Below, in pieces: positions 8,529 to 15,441 of a stretch of 27,844 nt of DNA (position 1 is the stretch's first letter; every line of letters begins with the position of its first letter). Source of the stretch: Rhodospirillales bacterium (lineage in GTDB: Bacteria > Pseudomonadota > Alphaproteobacteria > Rhodospirillales > Casp-alpha2); contig JACPJY010000099.1 of the NCBI GenBank assembly GCA_016187325.1, positions 1-27,844 on the forward strand, written 5' to 3'. The position numbers and the translations under genes were made by a program. The notes beneath the pieces are model-generated. The model saw only the letters and a program-made list of their open reading frames with translations. It made no database searches and was not told where the DNA came from.

Positions 8529-8681
8529 CTAGAAGATGGCGTAGATAAACGGCGCGATGGCGGTGCTTTGCGCGACGATCAGCAGGCCGCCGAGCGCGAT
8601 CAAGCCGAAGATCAGGGGCGCCATCCAGAACTTCCGGTAAACGCGCATGAACTTTATCAGTTGGCCGAGAAGCGAGAGCAT
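8529..8681 (-). CDS. DUF5989 family small membrane protein
   Basis: A 50-aa protein from ATG 8681, preceded by AGGA about 10 nt upstream. Longer in-frame starts to 8981 lie within the SxtJ gene and are rejected. It has a short basic amphipathic start (LIKFMRVYRKFWM), one transmembrane helix (about residues 21-42) and the C-terminal ending SxAIAPFIYxIF characteristic of DUF5989 proteins. It lies 19 nt upstream of the carbamoyltransferase start. The biochemical role is unknown; the recurrent co-occurrence with SxtJ and carbamoyltransferases suggests a membrane partner or scaffold. Confidence 0.85.
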   Translation of the reverse strand: MLSLLGQLIKFMRVYRKFWMAPLIFGLIALGGLLIVAQSTAIAPFIYAIF

Positions 8682-8704
8682 CAGGCTTTTTCCTGCAACC
8701 GGTC

Positions 8705-9094
8705 TCAGAACATGTCCTTGAGGGTTTCCTCGTCGGTGTGGCGGCCGACGGGCGTCCAGTAGGTCTTCGCCTGGGGGTCGGTGCCGCGGGGCAGAGGATC
8801 GCGGCCGGTGAGCCGGAGTATCAGACCGAGTGGCAGCACGAACAGGTAGAAAAACGACGCCAGCAGCACGAAGTTGGCCACGCCGCCGAGACGCGCCGCG
8901 ACTACACCCCACAGCCGGTTCAAGGGCAGAAGCAGCCACGGCGCGGCGAGAGCGACTGCCAGAAACGCCGCCGCCACCCACAGCGCCCAGGCGAGCCGGG
9001 CGTCGAACGCCAGCCAGCCGACGCCGGCGATCGCCGTGAATAGCGCGGCGAATGTCAGGCCGAAGGCGCGGTCGCTTTGTCTGTGGGGGGCCAT
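8705..9094 (-). CDS. SxtJ family membrane protein
   Basis: 129 aa, ATG at 9094. Three hydrophobic segments are visible (about 11-30, 36-57 and 72-93), followed by a polar cytoplasmic-type tail with TYWTPVGRH...TLKDMF, the conserved ending of SxtJ proteins. SxtJ is named from saxitoxin clusters, where it lies beside the carbamoyltransferase SxtI; its exact activity is not established. Here it stands 23 nt upstream of the DUF5989 gene, with the carbamoyltransferase following, reproducing the known trio. It probably anchors or assists carbamoylation at the membrane (inference). Confidence 0.85.
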   Translation of the reverse strand: MAPHRQSDRAFGLTFAALFTAIAGVGWLAFDARLAWALWVAAAFLAVALAAPWLLLPLNRLWGVVAARLGGVANFVLLASFFYLFVLPLGLILRLTGRDPLPRGTDPQAKTYWTPVGRHTDEETLKDMF

Positions 9095-9130
9095 ATTCCG
9101 GCGCGGTCGAAAAATCGGGAAACTATTGCG

Positions 9131-10330
9131 CTACGAGCCACCGTTGAACAATTCATAGTAATTCCGCGCCATGGCGTCGGCGGTGAATGTGCGCAGATAT
9201 TTCGCGTGTCCCGCCTTTCCCATCTCTTTCCTCGTCGATTCGGAGCCAAGGAGCCGACAGATGCGCTCGGCAAGCGCGTGTGGATCGTTCTTTTCCACCA
9301 GGTAGCCATCGATGCCGTCCTCGATTAGCTCCGGCATGCCGCCGACCTTGGTTGCCACCACCGGTTTTGAGAATGCCATAGCCTCGATGACGGCGCGCCC
9401 GAAGCTTTCATATTCCAGCGAAGGGGTCACGACCACGTCCAGTCGTTCGTAGACCGCCCCCATGTTGCTGGTGAAATCGACCCAGACGACAGCGTCCGAT
9501 ATCCCCTGCTCTTCCGCATAGCGCTTAAGGCCATTCTTGTTGCCGCTTTTGGATGAGCCGACGACGTACAGTTTCGCCTGTGGGAAACGGGCTATGACGG
9601 ATTGCCATGCCTGGAAAAGAAGCCGGTGACCCTTTCTCGGCTGAAGCGTGCCGATGATGCCGACGGAACAGCCGGGAACGATCGCGACGGGCGGGCCGTC
9701 AGGGCGGCTATCGTCGTTCTTGTTGTCGAGCGCGATGCCGTTGTAGATGGTTAGCAGCAGCCTCTCGTCGACGCCGGAATCCTCGACCATGGCCCGGCGC
9801 AGCGACTTGGACACCGTCACGATATGGTCGAGGGTGCGATTGCAGATGTGCCGGACGACACGCATGATCAGGCTCTTCGTATAGGGATGAGGCGGGTAGT
9901 TGCGGACGATCATCACCGATTTCCGAACGCTCCTTTTCCTCGCGATCTGGGAAACCGTGTAGCTCGTCAGCGCGCCGGGATAGCCGCCGTTGTTCAAAAG
10001 GACCGCGCCGTATTCCAGTCCATCGAGGGCGCTTTTCAGTTGCCAGTAGTTTTGGGCTAGCTTCCACAACAGAACTAGTTTTCTCAAGGGCGGGAACGCG
10101 AGGAAGGGATGCTTTTCCAGGGTCTCCGCCGCCAGCTCGAGGAACGTCGTGAACTCGCGAATTTCCACCGATCGGGGCAGCTTTTCGCGGAGCAGCGGCA
10201 ACCCTTCGTGGGTCTTGTTGACGAACAGCGTGAAGCGGTCGTCCTTGCCCGGCCAGTGGCGGATCAGGTCAATCAGCGACCAGTCCGCACCCCCGGCCAC
10301 GTAGCATTCGTTCCATACTAGATACTGCAC
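9131..10330 (-). CDS. Glycosyltransferase family 4 (GT-B) protein
   Basis: 399 aa from GTG 10330. The N-terminal domain (VWNECYVAGGADWSLIDLI) is a typical acceptor-binding GT4 half with a Gly-rich loop. The C-terminal half has VGIIGTLQPRKGHRLLFQAW and the EX7E motif ESFGRAVIEAMAFSKPVVAT followed by GGMPELIEDGIDGYLV, which binds the nucleotide-sugar. There is no transmembrane helix or signal peptide, so it acts at the cytoplasmic face. It should add one hexose-type sugar to the growing glycan as a retaining transferase; donor and acceptor are unknown. Codon use looks somewhat less GC-biased than in the carbamoyltransferase region. The gene lies 25 nt downstream of the asparagine-synthase-like gene. 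Confidence 0.88.
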   Translation of the reverse strand: MQYLVWNECYVAGGADWSLIDLIRHWPGKDDRFTLFVNKTHEGLPLLREKLPRSVEIREFTTFLELAAETLEKHPFLAFPPLRKLVLLWKLAQNYWQLKSALDGLEYGAVLLNNGGYPGALTSYTVSQIARKRSVRKSVMIVRNYPPHPYTKSLIMRVVRHICNRTLDHIVTVSKSLRRAMVEDSGVDERLLLTIYNGIALDNKNDDSRPDGPPVAIVPGCSVGIIGTLQPRKGHRLLFQAWQSVIARFPQAKLYVVGSSKSGNKNGLKRYAEEQGISDAVVWVDFTSNMGAVYERLDVVVTPSLEYESFGRAVIEAMAFSKPVVATKVGGMPELIEDGIDGYLVEKNDPHALAERICRLLGSESTRKEMGKAGHAKYLRTFTADAMARNYYELFNGGS

Positions 10331-10355
10331 GCTTTTCTACGGGTCCGGCTGCTGG

Positions 10356-12272
10356 TTACGCCGTCGTGTATTTGCCGTTACTGCGGAACCAGATCTCGAA
10401 CACAGCGACAGACCACAGGAAATGCTTCGTCGCCGACTGCGCCGCCGAGCGTGCCTCTTTCGCGCCCTTGAGTAGGCCCATGACGGCGTCGCGGCGCAAG
10501 AACCGCGGATAGAAGCAGTCGGCGGCACCCAGGATATCGTGCAGAAAGCCCCTCTCCCGGTCCGAGCAGATGGAATACGCGGGAACCGGAAACCCGAGCT
10601 TTTTGCGCGCCAGGATTTCGGCCGGGACCTTCCCTTCTAGATACCGCCGGAGCAAGACCTTGGATTCGATTTTGCCGTTGAAGGCGCCGACCTTGCTCTT
10701 TCCAGGCAGCCGAAACAGGAACTCGACCAGCGCGTGGTCGAGAAACGGGCAGCGAGCCTCCAGCGATGAACTCATGGACACCTTGTCCGATTTCATCAGA
10801 ACGTCCTCGGTCAGCCAGTCGCCTGAGATCACGTGCAGGATCTGGTTCAACGGGTCTTCCGATTGGACGGCGTCGTAGGCGCGCGCGAGGAACCGCGCCG
10901 AGTCCTCGAAGCTATGATTACCCGCCAGCAATTCCAACTTCGTGCCTTGATCCATCTGGAAGGTGATGTTGTGGTTGAGGTACCCGCCGTAATTCGCCAG
11001 CGGCACGTCCAGCTCGTCGAAAATCTTGAGCCGCTGTCCGCAGGCGGGCTCTATGAACTTTCTCATGACGTTCAGCACCGGCTTGGGAAGCTGGCGCAAA
11101 AGCTTAAGTCGCTCGATCCTTCTCGAAAGATAATGGTAGCCATAGCCCGCTAGCACCTCGTCCGCGCCCTCGCCCGAAAGCACCACCTTGAGATCCTTCG
11201 CTGCGAGGTCGCAGACCATCTTGAATGGCACCGACGCCAAGTCGGCGAGCGGTTCGTCGGTGATGGCGGCCATGTCTTGGAGCCGGTCGAAAAAGATCTG
11301 TTCGGTTGCCTCGACTACGTGCAGGGTCGAGCCGGCCCACTTGGCCATCAGCTCGGCGTACTTGAGCTCGTTGACGTCCTCGTCGTCGCTCGGGAAAAAC
11401 ACGTGATAGGAGTCAATGTTTCTGTGTTTCGAGGCCTCCATCAATACCGCGCACGAATCGATGCCGCCGCTGAGGACGACGCCGACGGGCACGTCGGCGA
11501 CCAGGCGCTTCTCAACGGCGGTGGCGAAGAGCTCTCCGAAACGCCGCGCGGGATCGCCCGGCGGCGACGCCGGAATGGACTCGCCCGAGCTTCCGGGAAT
11601 TTGCCAATACTCTTCCGTCTCCATTCCCGCGCGGTTGAGCCGGCAAAAGTGCCCGCGCTCGAGCTTGGAGACGCGCTCGTAGATGGTCGCGGTCCCGGGA
11701 ATGTAACGGTAGGTGAGGAAGTCCCAGTACGATTGCGGACAGATGGAAAGCCGGAGGCCGTCGAGCCGCACCATCGCCTGAACCTCCGAGCAGAAGATCA
11801 GCTTGTCCGCGTCCTTGTAGTAATAGAGTGGCTTCTTGCCCAGCCGGTCGCGGGCCAGGAACAATTCGTGGCGTTCGGCATCGTAGATAGCGAAGGCGAA
11901 CATGCCCTCGAGGCGGTCCAGCACCTTCGGCCCCCATTTCAGGTACCCCTGTAGGATGACCTCGGTGTCGGATTCGGTCTCGAATTCCGAGCCTTCGTCG
12001 ATCAGCGCAGAGCGCAGCCGCCGGTAATTGTAGATCTCGCCATTGAAGCAGATGGAATACCGCCCCCTCTCCGCGCTCATGGGCTGATGGCCACGGGCTA
12101 AATCGATAATGGCGAGCCGCGTGGTTCCCATGCCGAACGCCGGGGTTACCATCTCACCCCGGTCGTCGGGCCCCCGGTGGCGAATGCGGTCGAGCAGTGC
12201 GGCCACCGTCTGCTCCACTTCCCCGCTGTGGTTGCCGTCGGCGAAAAAAAAGATACCCGCGACGCCGCACAT
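10356..12272 (-). CDS. Asparagine synthase (glutamine-hydrolysing)-type amidotransferase
   Basis: 638 aa from ATG 12272. The mature N-terminus starts with the nucleophilic Cys2 (MCGVAGIFFF) of class II glutamine amidotransferases, followed by RHRGPDD and CFNGEIYNY (glutaminase domain, ~1-210). The synthase domain carries the ATP PP-loop SGGIDS (268-273) and SGEGADEVLAGYGYHY. Family members form amides from carboxylates; in glycan loci they often amidate uronic acids (WbpS-like) rather than make asparagine. Position 6 nt after the phosphatase-superfamily gene suggests a decoration role, perhaps on an acidic sugar of this polymer (inference). Confidence 0.9.
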   Translation of the reverse strand: MCGVAGIFFFADGNHSGEVEQTVAALLDRIRHRGPDDRGEMVTPAFGMGTTRLAIIDLARGHQPMSAERGRYSICFNGEIYNYRRLRSALIDEGSEFETESDTEVILQGYLKWGPKVLDRLEGMFAFAIYDAERHELFLARDRLGKKPLYYYKDADKLIFCSEVQAMVRLDGLRLSICPQSYWDFLTYRYIPGTATIYERVSKLERGHFCRLNRAGMETEEYWQIPGSSGESIPASPPGDPARRFGELFATAVEKRLVADVPVGVVLSGGIDSCAVLMEASKHRNIDSYHVFFPSDDEDVNELKYAELMAKWAGSTLHVVEATEQIFFDRLQDMAAITDEPLADLASVPFKMVCDLAAKDLKVVLSGEGADEVLAGYGYHYLSRRIERLKLLRQLPKPVLNVMRKFIEPACGQRLKIFDELDVPLANYGGYLNHNITFQMDQGTKLELLAGNHSFEDSARFLARAYDAVQSEDPLNQILHVISGDWLTEDVLMKSDKVSMSSSLEARCPFLDHALVEFLFRLPGKSKVGAFNGKIESKVLLRRYLEGKVPAEILARKKLGFPVPAYSICSDRERGFLHDILGAADCFYPRFLRRDAVMGLLKGAKEARSAAQSATKHFLWSVAVFEIWFRSNGKYTTA

Positions 12273-12278
12273 GCGAGA

Positions 12279-14024
12279 TTACCGTGCGGCGACACCCACG
12301 GGGGGCGTGCCGAATGCACGGTCGATACGCTCGCGGGCGATCTCCGGGATTTCGGCCATCCGGGCGGCGATCGACGCGTTCATCTCGTTCACGCGGGGAT
12401 GGTCGTCGCGATAGATGTTGCGCTCCTGGCCCGGATCGGTGCCGAGATCATAGAGCTCGGGTCCGTCGTGGCTGTAGCGGTCCTTCGGGTCCCGGCCCTC
12501 CTTCCACAGGTACAACAAGTCCTTGGTCCTGACGCCGAAATACAAGGGCCGGTGTTCGAACAGACAGTTGCCGCCGTAAAAGGTTTCCATCAGGACGTGA
12601 GGGCGTCGGGCGAGTTCGGGCGCGGTTACGGGAAGGCCTTCCCACTCGTTCACGGGGGCGACGCCCAAGAGATTCGTCACGGTCGGCGCGAAATCCATGA
12701 TCGTCGTCAGATCGCCAATGCGGCGTCCGGCGAAAGACGGATGATGGAACAACATCGGCACGCGTGAGTTGTGGTCATAAAGCAAGAAGTAATGTCCCCA
12801 GTTCCCGTGCTCGCCGAGTTCTTCGCCGTGATCGCCCGAAACGACGACGAGAGTATCGTCGCGGAGTTCCAGGCGATCGAGGGCATTGATGATGCGGCCG
12901 ATCTCGCGGTCCGTGGACAACACCGCCGCGTCATAAAGTGCGGAAAAGGCCTCCTCGTCCTCAGGCCGCCGCGGCTTGAGGTCGAAGACGACACCTGGGC
13001 CAAAATCGGTGCGATGACCGAGCTCGCTCAGGTATCCGGGCGTCTGGCGGTACCAGGTCCGGCCCCTGCCCGAGACATAGGGGACGTGGGTGTCCATGAA
13101 GTGCGTCCAAAGGCAGAACGGCTGTGTCCGGTTCATCGTTTCCAGGGTCTTGATGATCTTGTCTGCGAGTGCCGCCGCGTCGACGTAGTTCTTGAAGCGG
13201 TGATCGCGGGCCCGCGCCAGACGGGGCGCGAACGGTCGCAACATGCGGTTGCCGAACCGGTGAAAGGCTTCGCCGACGAGGCGGCCCGGGTGGCGGAGAT
13301 AATACCATTCAGCCGGCAGCCATTTCTCCATCCAACGTTCGCTGAGCGCACAGGGCATCACTTGTTCGCGCACGTATTCGGCCGGGTGGTCGTGGAATTC
13401 CTTCTCGTGCCGGACGACCAGTTCGAGGACGCGGTGGTAATCGTAGCCCGAATTGACGATGGGAGAATCGGGAAAGGCAGCCGCCATGCCGGACGCGTTG
13501 TCAATCTGCCAGCGGCAGTAATCGGTGACGTCGGCGAAGAACTTCGTCAGCATCGGCTCAACCTCCCAAAGCATGGGCTCTTCGCCGATGGTTCCCTTGT
13601 CGAAGGCGGTGAGTGTGTTGCGGACCATGGCGACCATCATGCCGGGGAACGTGTTCAGGATGTAAAGGGGCATCTCCTCATCCAGGCCGGGGCCGTAGCC
13701 GAAATACTTGTTCACCCAGTGCAGCGTCGACAGGCTGATGGTACGGTAGCCCTCATCGTTGAGCCGCTTGAACAGCGAGGTCGGACGGCCCCGCGCCCCG
13801 TGATCGTATCCGCCGTGGGACAGGGGCCGGCTCGAGGTCAGCATTTGCACGCAGGCCGATTGGGTGAAGGTTCCGAGCGCGAACGTGCGCTCGCAGACGA
13901 TGGCATTCCTGGCCAGCCGGTCCAGGGTCGGCGTCGTCGGCCGCTCGTAGCCGAGCAGGCTGGTGCGGTCGGCGCGAAGCGCGTCCACTGTCAGGATGAG
14001 GACGTTGCGGGGCTTCGTGTTCAG
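12279..14024 (-). CDS. Alkaline-phosphatase superfamily (sulfatase-like) hydrolase/transferase
   Basis: About 581 aa if started at CTG 14024, which overlaps the upstream TGA as CTGA. A GTG start at 13988 would delete the first beta-strand (NVLILTVDALRAD), which bears the first metal-binding Asp, so the longer form is preferred. No ATG, GTG or TTG lies between the in-frame stop and 13988. The nucleophile position aligns with a Thr (Thr54, in TFTQSACVQMLTSSRP) rather than the Cys/Ser-x-Pro-x-Arg formylglycine motif of true sulfatases. The second metal site is SGDHGEELGEHGNWGHY. There is no signal peptide or membrane segment, so it is probably cytoplasmic. Thr-nucleophile relatives include phosphoethanolamine transferases. 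Coupling to the phosphoramidate cassette makes it a candidate phosphoramidate transferase; hydrolase activity is equally possible. Confidence 0.8.
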   Translation of the reverse strand: MNTKPRNVLILTVDALRADRTSLLGYERPTTPTLDRLARNAIVCERTFALGTFTQSACVQMLTSSRPLSHGGYDHGARGRPTSLFKRLNDEGYRTISLSTLHWVNKYFGYGPGLDEEMPLYILNTFPGMMVAMVRNTLTAFDKGTIGEEPMLWEVEPMLTKFFADVTDYCRWQIDNASGMAAAFPDSPIVNSGYDYHRVLELVVRHEKEFHDHPAEYVREQVMPCALSERWMEKWLPAEWYYLRHPGRLVGEAFHRFGNRMLRPFAPRLARARDHRFKNYVDAAALADKIIKTLETMNRTQPFCLWTHFMDTHVPYVSGRGRTWYRQTPGYLSELGHRTDFGPGVVFDLKPRRPEDEEAFSALYDAAVLSTDREIGRIINALDRLELRDDTLVVVSGDHGEELGEHGNWGHYFLLYDHNSRVPMLFHHPSFAGRRIGDLTTIMDFAPTVTNLLGVAPVNEWEGLPVTAPELARRPHVLMETFYGGNCLFEHRPLYFGVRTKDLLYLWKEGRDPKDRYSHDGPELYDLGTDPGQERNIYRDDHPRVNEMNASIAARMAEIPEIARERIDRAFGTPPVGVAAR

Positions 14025-14812
14025 GTGACGACTCCGGCGTCCGGATCGAAGAAGCGGACGATGTCACCGGTCTCGAAGTCCCGCGCCAGTTTCTCGTAGT
14101 CGGCGACGGTGTCCACCTCCAGCCAGCCGCCGTCTACGGGAACGGCATGAACCGGCGCGCCCATGAGGATCATCTCCATCAGGAGGTCGGTCATGTAGGC
14201 TTGCTCCACCGGGCGGCGGTCCATCCAGGCGCGGCGCCGGGATCCGAGTTGGGCGCGGGCGTCGCGGAGCGCCCCGATGCCGTCGCCGCGAAACCGCAGA
14301 AACCCCAGATAGCGCGCGTCGATGGCATTCAGGTCGTCGACGGGCGCGCCGATGTCGACGATCCGGCCATAGCCGTCCGTGCGCAGACTCTCGGCGTCGC
14401 TGAGGGGATCGTCGAAACGGTGCGCCCAGTAGGCCCGCCAAGCGCGGTCGACGACGACGGAGGTATCGTGCGGACTTGCCAGGATTGCGTCAAGCACACG
14501 GAGCTCGTAGACGATATCGCCGTAGGAAACGATCAGATCGTCGTCGAATTCCGATTCGACCGCGAACAGCGATTCGACCATGTTGGTGGTATCCCAATGG
14601 GGGTTGTAGACTTGGCGGGTTCCCGCCAGGGACAACTGCCGGGCCTCGTAACCGGTGACGAGGATGATGTCGTCGATTCCACCCGCGCGCAGGGTTCGAA
14701 GCTGACGTTCGATCAGGGTCAGACCGCCCAATTCGGTCAAGCACTTGGGCGTATTTTCCGTGTAGGGATGGAGGCGGCTGCCGCGCCCCGCGGCCAGGAT
14801 CACCGCCTTCAT
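14021..14812 (-). CDS. Sugar-nucleotidyltransferase-like enzyme (Cj1416-like CTP:phosphoglutamine cytidylyltransferase candidate)
   Basis: 263 aa from ATG 14812, overlapping the amidotransferase stop by 4 nt; the longer frame to 15349 is inside that gene and is rejected. The N-terminus MKAVILAAGRGSRLHPYTEN with PKCL is the NTP-transferase signature, and DDLIVSYGDIVYE supplies the metal-binding Asp. On its own it would be called a glucose-1-phosphate-type nucleotidyltransferase. In C. jejuni the corresponding gene of the MeOPN set (Cj1416) couples CTP with L-glutamine phosphate to give CDP-L-glutamine. The four-gene context here is the main reason for that proposal; the substrate is inferred, not shown. 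Confidence 0.8.
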   Translation of the reverse strand: MKAVILAAGRGSRLHPYTENTPKCLTELGGLTLIERQLRTLRAGGIDDIILVTGYEARQLSLAGTRQVYNPHWDTTNMVESLFAVESEFDDDLIVSYGDIVYELRVLDAILASPHDTSVVVDRAWRAYWAHRFDDPLSDAESLRTDGYGRIVDIGAPVDDLNAIDARYLGFLRFRGDGIGALRDARAQLGSRRRAWMDRRPVEQAYMTDLLMEMILMGAPVHAVPVDGGWLEVDTVADYEKLARDFETGDIVRFFDPDAGVVT

Positions 14813-15441
14813 GTTTTCGAAGCCGCCACGGCCGCGATCATCGCCCGGTCGCCCTCTGGCGCGCCGGTCCGTTCCGGATGCCACATGACCGCAGCCAAGG
14901 GGCGTTCGGGGAGCCGGATGCCTTCGACCCAGCCGTTTTCGTCGTGTGCGAACGGCTCCAGGCCCTCTCCCAGACCGTCGGACGGGACGCCCACGGCATG
15001 GAAGGAATTCACGGTCCGCCGCATGCGGTAAACCTCCGCCGGAGGGCCGGAAAAGGTAACGGCGTGCTGTGCCGCCACGTGCCCGGAAACCGGCGCCAGC
15101 CGTCCGCCAAAGTGGTCGTTGATAAGTTGCAGGCCCCGGCACGCCCCGAACACGGGAAGGCCCGTTCGAAGCGCGTGCGCGAGGAGTCTCCTCTCCGCGC
15201 GGTCGCGGACCGGGGTCTCGCCCAGGTCGTCGCCGCCGGTCAGAATCAGGACATCGGGGGCAAGGGCGTCCAGATACGCGGGTCCGTCTTCGATCACGTT
15301 GGGCACCAGTAGCGGCTTCCACCCCCACGAATCGAGAAGGGTGATCCAATCGTGGCTGATGCTGTCTCGGGGCTCGACATAGGTCGGCGCTTGCACGACT
15401 CTCATGCTCAGCGCCACGCGCAACGGAGTTGACGGCGACAT
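14809..15441 (-). CDS. Class I glutamine amidotransferase / gamma-glutamyl hydrolase, peptidase C26 type (Cj1417-like)
   Basis: 210 aa from ATG 15441, which shares one nt with the stop of the kinase gene; the longer frame to 15561 is inside that gene. The nucleophile elbow is FGACRGLQLINDHFGG (Cys101) and the His-Glu pair is in MWHPER (His188, Glu190). LTGGDDL supplies the oxyanion region. No synthetase domain is attached. In the MeOPN pathway the equivalent enzyme Cj1417 hydrolyses the gamma-glutamyl bond of CDP-L-glutamine to yield cytidine diphosphoramidate and glutamate, which fits a free-standing gamma-glutamyl hydrolase here. A generic gamma-glutamyl-GABA hydrolase is the alternative if the context is ignored. 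Confidence 0.85.
   Translation of the reverse strand: MSPSTPLRVALSMRVVQAPTYVEPRDSISHDWITLLDSWGWKPLLVPNVIEDGPAYLDALAPDVLILTGGDDLGETPVRDRAERRLLAHALRTGLPVFGACRGLQLINDHFGGRLAPVSGHVAAQHAVTFSGPPAEVYRMRRTVNSFHAVGVPSDGLGEGLEPFAHDENGWVEGIRLPERPLAAVMWHPERTGAPEGDRAMIAAVAASKT

Noticed and set aside
12771..14099. A 442-codon plus-strand open frame opposite the phosphatase-superfamily gene
   Set aside because: It has no recognisable domains and spans the junction of two well-supported minus-strand genes.
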